Source: Collybiopsis luxurians FD-317 M1 (Eukaryota > Basidiomycota > Agaricomycetes > Agaricales > Omphalotaceae). From it: a stretch of DNA of 36,138 nt. The notes under the pieces are model-generated. The model was not told the DNA's origin. It saw nothing but the letters and a program-made list of their open reading frames with translations, and ran no database searches. Where the stretch lies: assembly GCA_000827265.1 (NCBI GenBank), contig KN834823.1:239635-275772 (forward strand), in the 5' to 3' direction. Each line of letters opens with the position of its first letter. The stretch's first letter is position 1. Made by a program: the position numbers and the translations under genes. Of this stretch, positions 21,543 through 30,788 are shown in pieces.

Positions 21543-22921
21543 GTTTCATCCCATCCTAAACAAGCAGGCCTTACTTTAATGGTATTTTAGATACCCTTTT
21601 GAAGTCCAGAACTTCATTATTGTTAGACCCGATGCTTGTGGGCTTATATACTTCCTTCAAATTACCAGCTGCCACCCACCTCCGTCTTCACCCATAACTT
21701 ATTCACTGTAGCCCATCAGATTAAAGGCTATATTATTAGTCTGGAAGAAGCCCAATGGTTTCATGAAAAATTTCCTTGGTGTTAGAATCATAAAGTATGC
21801 TGATCACAAGATTTGTCTATCCACTAACCAGCTCCTATATTGCATCATTCACCTCAGGGACGTTTGGCTGATTCAGAGACTCAGACGAAGAAATCAAACT
21901 GGGGACTCGGAAACCCAGTCGTTGACCCCACAAACTTTTGGTGCTTCTAAGGATGATAACTTTCCATAGCTTGTGGTTTACGATATCTGATATCGATGGT
22001 GGTTTCATCCTATCCTATATCCTTCACATGGAAGATATTCATAGTACTCACGTACTTGGGTTGACTGCTATAGCAAATGTTGGGTTGGCTTTCGAAGTGG
22101 ATATCTCTTCCTACAGAGCGGTGAGGTCAATCAACGGGGATTCAACTATCGGAGCGATCGAGTCTAGGATTGTTGGATATCTGGGTATGCTTGCAGCTGC
22201 TTTGAAGGCGTCGATACAGAGCACGAAGTAGTGTCAAATATGTTTATACCTGGGTACCTTTTGATGCTTCTTTGAATGTGAACGATAGATGTATCCATGA
22301 CGAAACTTTTTCGCGGATCCAGCCAAGGGTACTCGGCAGCTGAACGGCAGACAAGAACCTACTTCTCCAAATTGAGAAGCGTCTCCCAATGCTAATAAGT
22401 GTGACTAGGACAAGAGAAGGATCTCTTTCCTACATGCAGTAGATGACAATTATATGACCCTACTTCAGTAACAAGGTCGATGTTATACTCTAACAGTGAG
22501 AGATTGAGTATTCGATGCTTCATCGTCTTTTGCTGTGACTGTGGCTCTTTCTATACTTCCCTGTCTGCCGCTCAGCTGCCGAATACCCCTTGCGTGGAGC
22601 GCGAGGTTACAGTGAGTAAAGTACGAAGCAAGTACGAAGTGACTACTCGGGTGCCTTGCCGGACCACGGCATTCGGCAGCCGAAGATCGATCGATGATCT
22701 CCTGGGTGTTAATTCGCCTTTTATAACTTATGGAAGTCGACGAACTCAAATCTCTTGACCATTAACCCGCACGCTGAGGCGTCCGGTAGTCAAGCAGGCC
22801 TCGTCTAAGAAACTCAAGTCAGCACGCTTACTTGACCAGCGACTCGCTACAATCGATTAGAATTAGATACGCCAAATGCGCAAAAGATATGCCATCCATT
22901 TTGTACATGTATGATACCACA
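21543..22921. repeat. Duplicated spacer and block P, copy 4 (3' of B4)
   Basis: Collinear with 16681-18080, minus small deletions (for example the 'cagggacgggagca' stretch of copy 3 is missing near 21960). The left part shows remnants related to the minus-strand frame at 24869-25162. The plus-strand frame continuing to 22231 (YRAVRSINGDSTIGAIESR) is open. No full gene is supported. Confidence 0.5.
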
Positions 22922-24200
22922 TCAGATCGAGGAGTAGTCCGGAGGAAGCTCTGTCACGCCAGAATCGCGATTTTGGAAAGAGGCGAAAATCCTCAAGCCG
23001 CTATCTTGGTGACGAAATGGCCTAATGTTGCCACTATTCCGCATTGGACTTGGACGAAGATTCTCGAAGGAGGCATTGTTATCGAGAGGTCTCATTGCCC
23101 CATTCATGGATATATTGAGCGCGGAACGAATCCGTTGGGTACGACTAGGGAGTGGCTGACCGGCGGAAGGCGCCAATGGGATATTGCTTTCTTCGGATTG
23201 TAATCCAGGTAAGCTGCCCTCCCTCTGAATTGATCTGGGCCTGTGTTTTTCTTCTGAAGGAGATATGGGCCGGCCAAGAGCGAAAGGTGAGATTAATTCG
23301 TGTGTGGACTCCTCGCTACGTGGAGTTGTAGCACTGATTCTTTTGATGCGGGTCATATGTCGCCGTCGGCGGAGGCACAACAGTATGTTACCAATAAGGA
23401 GAAGCAAGCCTATACCACCTACGACGGCACCCACTATTAGAGCTGTGTGATCACCCGTCTTAGGAGTGGACGCCGAAGCAATGGAGGTACCAGATGAACT
23501 AGATCGTCTCATCAACGTTGTAAAATTTGCGTTACGATAGGCACCCACTACATGTTCACACTATGTATTCAACAACACTGTCAGTTTCACACGATCGCAG
23601 TCTAACATCGCATTACTCACTCCGTTGTATTGCTTGAGCTCTCAGAGGTACCTGTAGGATGCGCAGAACCTCCTGTGGAGGTAGGATTAGGGACAACCGT
23701 GACCTCAGTAGTATAAAATGGTTGTCCATTTCTGGAGACCTTGAATCAGATGAAGAATAAGATATCATTCTTCTTCAATACTCACTGTATGTTGACTGCG
23801 AGGATTGCAAATAACCTGATAGCACAAAACTCAGGCCTCAATTAATTTCGTATTAGGGAAGAGCTGACCCTGCCCTATTAAACCTCATAGGGGATGTTCC
23901 TTGGTCGCCTTGAGAGTTGTCGATTGGTACCGGAGTGGACTTAGGGGTAGGGCCTCCAGGGTCGTCTAACTTGACTTTCTGGAGGTAGAACTGAGCTGGG
24001 TCTTTCGGGTCCCTTACTCATGTCACCGATTGAGATTCAAGTCCTGCAGTAGGTGTCCCAGAAAGGCGGAAATGAGATTGAGAGCGAGCCAGCACTCCCA
24101 AGTAGGCACAAAAGCCAAGCAAAAGGACTAAGAATGAGGAGATCTCAGGGGGAGAAATTATATTGGAAAGAGCTGCTTACCTGAACCTCACGTAGTACAT
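22922..24200 (-). pseudogene. B4: family-B gene with frameshift and nonsense codon in the ectodomain
   Basis: Exons by homology: complement(join(22922..23498,23552..23560,23621..23731,23786..23815,23869..24127,24181..24200)). Exon 1 (MYYVRF) and its gtaagc donor are intact, and the 3' half (LFAILAVNIQ, PFYTTEV, 9-nt microexon, stalk, helix, tail ending ELPPDYSSI) is open. The ectodomain exon is 259 nt, not a multiple of three: one extra A near 24062-24064 (gaaaggcgga against gaaggcgga) shifts the frame after LSISF. The conserved Trp of the W-x-R-D motif is TGA (24018-24020). No spliced form I can see restores it. A protein from the downstream half alone would lack the signal peptide. Confidence 0.7.
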
Positions 24201-24868
24201 CTTCCCTCCTCGGCTTGGAGAACAAGTTAACGGTTAAGAAAGAATACATGGATCCAGATCCGCTACAGTGGAAGAGAAAGCAACTCGGAGGGCCTACAGA
24301 AGCAGGGAGGATTCTGTTTTTCTCATTCTTCGATTCCGTTCTGCCTCTGTTAGTACCTTGGTAGTCAAGATACCAGATGAACGCCTATGTCAAAGGGATA
24401 TACAGCCATAATCAACTGGTGTTTCGGCATATTCAATTCGATGTCTGATCCATCATTTTGCAATATTCAACTGCAAACTATGGCTGTAGTTGCGATGTCG
24501 GATGAAAGCCTGATGATCAAGTAAGTACTGTTCAAGTTCAAGGTTTCATGAACGAGAATTTTTGTCATCTAGGCCATCGTAGCAGAGCAGCATGCAATGC
24601 AATGCGTGGCTGAGTCAAAATCGAATGATTGCATCATCGGTTAGTCATCCATTTCATCCCTCCCGGAGCGGGCCAGTCTTACTTCAATAGTCTTTTAAAT
24701 CCCCTTTTGATGTTCAAAGTAGCATTATTTTTAGCTCTGATGTCTGTGGGCTTATGGATTGCCTTCAATTTATCAGCTGCCATCCACCTCCGTCTTCAGA
24801 TGTTCAGTGTTTACCCATGACCATTCACTGTAGTCTGTAGGTACTACTTAGTCTGGAGGAAACCCCAA
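24201..24868. other. 5' flank of B4
   Basis: Diverged relative of the B2 and B3 5' flanks (shared gatccagatccgctacagt and tgatgatcaagtaagta). Homology continues through the 'cagcagcatgcaa' segment near 24590 to the equivalent of the transposon target near 24650, which is uninterrupted here. No gene is supported; 24629-24820 is a chance frame. Confidence 0.45.
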
Positions 24869-25162
24869 TTATTTCTGTAAAATCTTCTCGGAGTCGGGAT
24901 CAGATAACGTGACCACAAGATTTGTCCATCCACTAAAGAGCTCCAATATTTCATCATGGGAGGATTTTGAAGTTGAGGCATTAACAAGATGTTTGGCTGA
25001 TTCAGGTTGGGTGCTAGTCTGCCTCTTAGCTGTCCTGATCCCGCGGTCTCTTTCCTGAAGAGGCATCAGAGCTGGCTGATCAGGAAATGAGAAATTAATT
25101 AATCCATTCACAATTCCTTTGCTATAGTATTGAGGGATGGGTCGCAGAGGCCCAAGTGGCAC
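24869..25162 (-). CDS. Small hypothetical frame, relic or exon
   Basis: A 97-codon frame ending DEILELFSGWTNLVVTLSD-PDSEKILQK. Its first codon is TTG, so a real start would lie elsewhere, probably in an upstream exon. Sequences related to its last third occur at 16885-17000 and 21763-21880 on the same strand but are broken there by stops, so this is the best preserved copy of an older gene carried in the spacer. I recognise no domain. Expression as a gene is doubtful. Confidence 0.3.
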   Translation of the reverse strand: MPLGPLRPIPQYYSKGIVNGLINFSFPDQPALMPLQERDRGIRTAKRQTSTQPESAKHLVNASTSKSSHDEILELFSGWTNLVVTLSDPDSEKILQK

Positions 25163-25452
25163 CGTTGTACCGAGTCTAGTTTGGCTTCGAAGAGAACGAT
25201 GGGGTTAAAAAGTGACCATTCTTTCTATGAGTAGTTTCCTACCAGCAAGTATTCCATCCGATTCATTATTGAGTTAATTTATTTAGCTATTGAGTTTCCT
25301 ATTCAATATGAACTGGTCACATTCCGAAAAGCAAATGAATTGCTACAAAGAACCCCTCGTTAAAGAAGAAAAAATATTACTATTACAGCATTGGCAATGG
25401 CCATTATAAGGATTCTCAGCAACTGCTCCCCATCCATGTGTGGTCATTCAGA
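25163..25452. repeat. Spacer related to 8840-9160
   Basis: Matches the left edge of the array (8840-9160) in order and orientation, with many differences. It separates the relic frame from the B5 3' end. Nothing else is seen in it. Confidence 0.4.
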
Positions 25453-26957
25453 TTAAAGTAAACCCATTGGAACTTCATCTGTTAGACCCAACGCCCATCT
25501 TGACTCGTGTAGTGTTTTTAGGTCATCAACCTTCATATGAATCTGCTTCAGCTCTTCCTCTCTTTCAAGCCTGCTTATTAGGGAGATGTCACTCTGGCCT
25601 TGAAGTATCAACATCCTAGCCTGAAGCTTTTGAATGTCCTGCTCAATCAACATTTGACGATCTGTCCTGGTACGAGGAGGTAGTGTAGGAATGGGAAAAA
25701 GTGATCCGTTTGAGGTGCTGGTGGATGTTGACAGTGTACTGGCCGAAAGTCTGAGCCCATTTCTTTCCCTCGTACGACGTGCAGAGCTAGAGCCGCTCAT
25801 GGTGCTAGATATATCACTACCTATGACCGATCGAGCAACCGGAATAGGTGGGAGAATTGGAGCGACATAATGATGAACATTCGAGACCGAGTCTAAAGGT
25901 CTCAAGCTACCTCTTCTGATGGAAGCAGCGGAAGGATCATATCCAGGATCCGAGCCTTTCTCAGAACCCAGAATCGTCCGTCTGCCCCCATAGACCTCTG
26001 GAGTGTAGCTGCGGACCATCTTGCTTCGAGCAAAGTTTGAAGTTGCCCGTCGAGTACGGTAACGAAGACACAGCAGAACGATTCCCACAATGAAGACAAG
26101 TCCTACACCACCGGTGACGGCGCCGATTATAAGAGCTGTATGATCGTTTCGTTTATCATTATTTTGAGAAGAGGCGACGGAAGCATCCGATGAGCTGGTA
26201 GCGTTGGTAGTCGGTGAAGTGGTGTTAGTAGAAGTTGCAGATGAAGATGACGATTTCGGGGTCCCGGGCTCCATCCTAACTTTCAAATTAACGTTGAGAA
26301 ATTTTCATTACAGAAAGGACCTACATGTTTACACTATATGTTCCACAACAGGATCAGTTTCACACCATCTCTAGCAAAGTATTACTCACCCCTGTTTCTT
26401 GTTTGGACTTGCAGAGGTACCTGTAGGAGGCGGAGGTCCCCCCGAAGAAGTGGGGTTAGGGGCGACCGTAATCTCAGTAGTGAAAAATGGTTGTCCATTT
26501 CTGAGAATAATCAATCAAATGGAGAACAAAATATCATTCTCCTCTACTCACTGTATGTTGACCGCGAGGATTTCAAATAACCTGACAGCATGAAACTCAG
26601 ACCTCAGTTTATCACTCCTAAGCCAATAACTGACCCTGCCCTGTTGAACATCATAGGGGATGTTCCTTGGCCGCCTAAAGAATTATCTATTGGTACTGGA
26701 GTGGACTTAACAGTAGGACCTCCCGGTTGGTCCAATTTGATCTTCTGGAGATAAAACTGAACGCTTGGGTCTTTCTTGTCCCGTTTCCACGTTACATTCT
26801 GAGAGTCGGAAGCTGCTGTGGGCGTTCCACTTGGTGGAAAGGATATGGAGAGTGCGCCAGCGACAGAAAGACATGAAATAAATAACCTAATTGAGTACAG
26901 TCAAAGCGAATATCCGGAAAAGTATCGAAACACGTACAAAAGAGTGTAGCAAAACAT
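25453..26957 (-). CDS. B5: chimeric membrane protein, B ectodomain with A-type tail
   Basis: Model: complement(join(25453..26275,26325..26333,26390..26500,26552..26581,26635..26886,26938..26957)), 414 aa. Exon 1 MFCYTL joins LLFISCLSVAGALSISF, a signal peptide unlike B1-B4. Ectodomain VTWKRDKKDP, ending FNRAG; LFEILAVNIQ; PFFTTEITVAPNPT; 9-nt microexon; stalk MEPGTPKSSSSSATSTN; helix near 188-212 (LIIGAVTGGVGLVFIVGIVL). The tail is not the PPDYSS type of B1-B4 but carries TDRQMLIEQDIQKLQARM, a second helical stretch and ALGLTDEVPMGLL, like A1-A4. The segment 26220-26775 is almost identical to 18660-19215 of B3, introns included. All introns are phase 2 and the frame is intact. The natural reading is gene conversion plus exon or tail reassortment. 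Confidence 0.72.
26220..26775. repeat. Near-identical tract shared with B3 (18660-19215)
   Basis: Exons and introns match with only a few differences over about 550 bp, while sequences outside the tract diverge abruptly: B5 has its own signal exon on one side and its own stalk end, helix and tail on the other. Intron identity as high as exon identity indicates recent copying rather than selection. Confidence 0.75.
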
Positions 26958-27267
26958 TCCAGCCTGCTGTATTATAACCGAAGGAAAAGAAGGGAAAAGG
27001 GAAAAGAAACGAGGTTCCGACCTCGATTGTACCCAAGAAGAGTGAGCAGAGAGCGTGAGTAACTCAACTGTTGTCGGAGCGGGTGGCTAAGGTGATTGAT
27101 GAACAATCCTAACTGAACAGCCCCCGTGTAAAGGTGTTACCTTATGTTTGAATTGCGATGGATAGATCTACGTAACCTGACGTCCAATTCAAAAATATTG
27201 GTATTTCGGCCTTGCGGCGTCAGCGCTGATCATGAACTTAATATCAGAATATCTATATCGAAGACTA
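26958..27267. other. 5' flank of B5 and 3' flank of A3
   Basis: 310 bp between the B5 start codon and the A3 stop. It does not resemble the flanks of B2-B4, consistent with B5 having a different origin for its 5' end. No gene or repeat is seen. Confidence 0.4.
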
Positions 27268-28569
27268 CTACGAATAGTATAGCCCGTGTGGGGGCTCATC
27301 TGTTAACCCTTTGGCCCATTCTGAATCCAGCAGGCGTTTCAGCCTCTCCATCTCCATCTTGAGTAGGATTATAGCTGCTTCGTCCTCTATTCCCTCCACT
27401 GTATTCCGATCAGTGTTGGATTGCAGTTTGGACATCTTGCCCTGCAACCGAGCAATTGCTTTCTCGACATCGCGTTGGCGATCCAAGGGCGGTTTCGAGT
27501 CAGTCATTGCCACATGAAGTGACCGTTTTGGTGACAGCGAGTTGTGAGGATATGTGGGTATTGATACGGGGATTTCTTTGGAATGAAGTAGACCAGTTGC
27601 CGCCGCCCGCAACGACAAGGCAGTTGAAATATTAGCATGGGTAGGTTTCTCTTTTGCAGAAGTGGTTGACCACGAAGTAGATGAACCATTGCTGCCCCGT
27701 CTTTCGTCAGAGTAGAAGGAAGAAAACATGGGTGGGGAGGATCGATACTGTTCATGCTCCTGCTGAAGCAAGACTACACGCTTTCGGGCCCGATACCGAC
27801 GGTACCATATCAAAAGAGCAAGCAGGACAAGCACGAAGACGGTCGAACCAATGGAGGCCCCTACGATAACGGGAGTCCTGTTAGTTTTCTTCGGAGTCAG
27901 CATGCTGATTCGAGAGCATCAGAATGAAGAATTTGTGTCTAATTAAAAAAGAATCATTTACCTCTGCACCGATGGGGGCAGAATACCAGGAGATATTACT
28001 GGCGTGCTATTACTTTGTAGAAGTACTGCGAAAGTTGTTGGCTTGCCGAATAATTGACCTTCAAAACCTATTTTTCCTTTATTTCTGTTTACAAGGCAGT
28101 CATATTTTCTGAAAGCTCCATACTGTTCGAACTAGTTGCTCACTGAATATTGAAAAGGAAGGCAACAAGTGTGAGATTGCTGGGAGATAATTAGACTTTT
28201 TAAAACGAAGTAACTATTGCCGACTTACACAGAATGCTGAACTGGAATTGTAACCGTGCCATTCAACTTTTGGGAGCCTTGAATGTGCTGAAATTCAAGG
28301 TCTATACCGACTCCGTCTGAAGTACTGTGATTGACGCCTGAAATTGAAGCAAGCATCCATGGTGCGGACTGCGGGTCCCCATGTACTCGCGTCCAGGTAA
28401 ATGTCAAAGAGTTGTTGGAGGTATCCGAGGCGTTCAACAGTGGATGAAACTCGATGCAGTACGAAAGCTGCGCCCCCCAGAAAATCGAGAAGAAAAGACT
28501 ACGACGCGCAGTATTACTGTGATGGAGAAACGCCAAAGCCTAGAATACTTACACTCGCAAGGAGAACAT
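27268..28569 (-). CDS. A3: single-pass membrane protein, Kre9/KNH-like ectodomain, LTDEPP tail
   Basis: Model: complement(join(27268..27904,27962..28084,28144..28179,28229..28516,28553..28569)), 366 aa. The 17-nt exon 1 (MFSLR) joins VNTARRSLFFSIFWGAQ, a signal peptide; this start is preferred over the upstream frame from 28658 because only it keeps phase 2. Ectodomain LTFTWTRVHGDPQ echoes the W-x-R-(D) of the B genes; a 36-nt exon encodes NLTLVAFLFNIQ, the counterpart of LFEILAVNIQ. The helix lies near 166-189 (VIVGASIGSTVFVLVLLALL), followed by a basic stop-transfer. The tail has LDRQRDVEKAIARLQGKM and ends EWAKGLTDEPPHGLYYS. Intron 1 is only 36 nt and is the weakest point. It is more diverged than the array copies, so probably older. 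Confidence 0.68.
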
Positions 28570-29187
28570 GTCCCTTGGCTAGCAAAGCGAGTCTTTGAAA
28601 GGAGAAGAATTCGCAAGTATGAGATGAGGGGAACCAGTCTACGATCACCGGTGAGCATTCCCCAGTTTTGAAAGCATCAAAATCATGATGCATGGAGCTG
28701 AACTATGTTTACTATTCAAAACTGGTCATCACCACCAATCCTGCCAGATTCCTGTGCGGGTGATATACTAGTGATAGACGCTCTAATCCTCGAGAAATAT
28801 CCCTCAAATAAACAGGGTCTTCTTCCTTGTTCCAAGAAAGCTACTGGTCGCAGTTATCCCTTGCTGAGCTGCCGTATAAAGTGATTTCCTTGACCGTAAC
28901 GAGTAAAAGATACAAATGCGATATGTATGGGACAAGATCACGGGAGCTTGAATGCACCAAATGTCGGCCTTCATTCGAGTTTCTCCATTGAGTCATCCTT
29001 CATCCGTCTGTCATCCATCTATCAAGCCTGTTACAGGCTCAAACATGATGCATATACTCCGTGGCTACTTCTGAAATGATTCCAACTATCGTCTGAACCG
29101 CCTAAAAGATTCTCGAGGAGCAGGAGTTCAGAATCCCGCTTTGTCTGTCCTTCCTTTGAGTCTCCAACTGTGCCTCCGCTCTTTATT
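28570..29187. promoter_or_regulatory. Divergent intergenic region between A3 and A4
   Basis: 618 bp separate the start codons of two genes of the same family on opposite strands, so it should hold both promoters. I see no clear TATA box or repeated operator-like element. Frames inside it (28381-28671 plus, 28434-28658 minus, 29031-29399 minus) overlap true exons or lack features. Confidence 0.4.
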
Positions 29188-30788
29188 ATGTCTCCAAATA
29201 TTTCGCTTTGCTGTCTGACTTTGTGAGCTATCTTGCTATTTCTATTATTCCCATTCTCTGATGTCACTCGCAGGTTGGCCATAACATTTACTGTTGCCGC
29301 CGAGCCCAACGAATTGGTTTCTTTTGTTTCACAACAGGTTTCCAATGTTATCTCTTTCGCTGAAGCACACCAGCATTCAACGTAAGTTTGTAGTTCCACT
29401 ATTCCCTATCAGGATTTGTTGTTGAACGTGAGTAGTCCTGGCGATCAGAGCCTAACTACCACAAAATCAGGAAATACTGAACAAAGCTCAACATCTCCCT
29501 CGATCGCTCTTTCAATCACGAGTGCAGAGGCTTCCAAATCCATTCGACCCAGTGCGTTACCTACTACCGGATCCAGCCAAATACCCAGCTCCCTGAGCGA
29601 AAAGGAGGCATTACCGTCCACTGTAACGGTAACTTCAACCGCTATCAGTTCGTAAGTCTTTGCACAATGTTTAACGCATTGACATAGAAGATTTATTGCG
29701 CATCCCTGATAGAGCTGGACTGTGAGTGATATCTGGAGGGAATTATCGCTTTATTCTAATCCATTCTTAAAGTGTTGCAGGCATTGACACTGACGATATC
29801 ACCAGTAGTTTATCCAGCCAAGCCCCACAGTAAGTTTGTTTCTAACATTCAATCATCATTCATGAAAGACGAAGGCGTACTAACACTCTCACCTCGTATG
29901 AATAGAAGCGCTGCCACGGTTACCAGCATAGGCCTAAATTCAACAGCGCCTTCATCATCATCAATGGCTGGACAAGAAGGGCCTGCTCCACCTCCCGTGA
30001 TAACAGCCCAAGCATCGCTTTCAAAAAAGTCGAATTTGGGTACTATTATAGGTGGATCAGTTGGCGGCATCATCTTCATCGCCTTGCTTGCCTTGATTGT
30101 CCTTATTCTGTGGGATAAGAGGCGAAGAAGACGTAAAGCTGCGTTGTTATCAAGGGCAACATTCTATGGTGACTTTGGCGACTTGATGGTTCAAGATAGA
30201 GCTGTTGCGATGGGACCGCAGGGGGCGGCATCCGACTTTGGGAGTTTTGCCGGCTACAGTGATACGTCGAGGTTTGGATTCGTTCGCCGGTTCAAGTCCA
30301 TCGCGTCGTCCAAATACACCTATCCGATAAGCGAAAAGTGGGGAAGGTTTTCGCCTTCGTTGGTAGGCGGGGCCTCGAGGATTTCGGAGGAGAAGGATCA
30401 TCATCATCTGTACGGTGATGGAGATGATGATGGGAAGAGCGAGAGTGACGTGCCGTGCCTCTCATCTAGCGTGAGTGCGGACACCCATACCAATACCCAA
30501 CACGGTATCAGAAGCAGTGATGACCATTCGAATTTGCCACGGCTTTCATATCCATACCCAAGGACAGATCGACAGATGCAGGTGGAGCAGAAGATAAATG
30601 ATCTGAGGAGTCGATTGATATCGTTGAATGACGGATTGAAAGATGGGGCGGGGATGCCTGAAGCGCAGACTTTTGAGATGAGATGGGCTAGGGCGATGAT
30701 AAAAAGACTGGAGGAACTTCAGTTCTCGGATTGGGCTTTGGAACGTACGGACGTGCTGCCTAGCGAGATCTTGAAGCAGCTTGGATAG
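29188..30788 (+). CDS. A4: single-pass membrane protein with minimal ectodomain, coiled-coil tail
   Basis: Model: join(29188..29222,29274..29381,29436..29651,29713..29721,29806..29829,29906..30788), 424 aa, the only member on the plus strand. Exon 1 MSPNISLCCLT joins LLAITFTVAA, a signal peptide. Only about 25 residues precede a long Ser/Thr stalk (SLTTTKSGNTEQSST and on), so the beta-sandwich of its relatives is missing. Microexons of 9 and 24 nt are proposed in the stalk from strong splice signals and phase. The helix lies near 177-199 (IIGGSVGGIIFIALLALIVL), followed by KRRRRRK. The tail carries DDHSNLPRLSYPYPRTDRQM, a coiled coil, and a diverged end DWALERTDVLPSEIL in place of DWAxxLTDEVP. 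All introns are phase 2. This layout is close to Mid2/WSC-type wall sensors, by analogy only. Confidence 0.68.

Noticed and set aside
28434..28658. Alternative longer N-terminus for A3
   Set aside because: Its donor would leave phase 1, which does not fit the next exon; the downstream ATG at 28569 gives phase 2 and a signal peptide.
29781..29829. Longer version of the A4 microexon starting after gttgcag at 29780
   Set aside because: The only open reading through it needs entry in phase 1, which the previous exons do not give; the shorter 24-nt exon keeps phase 2.
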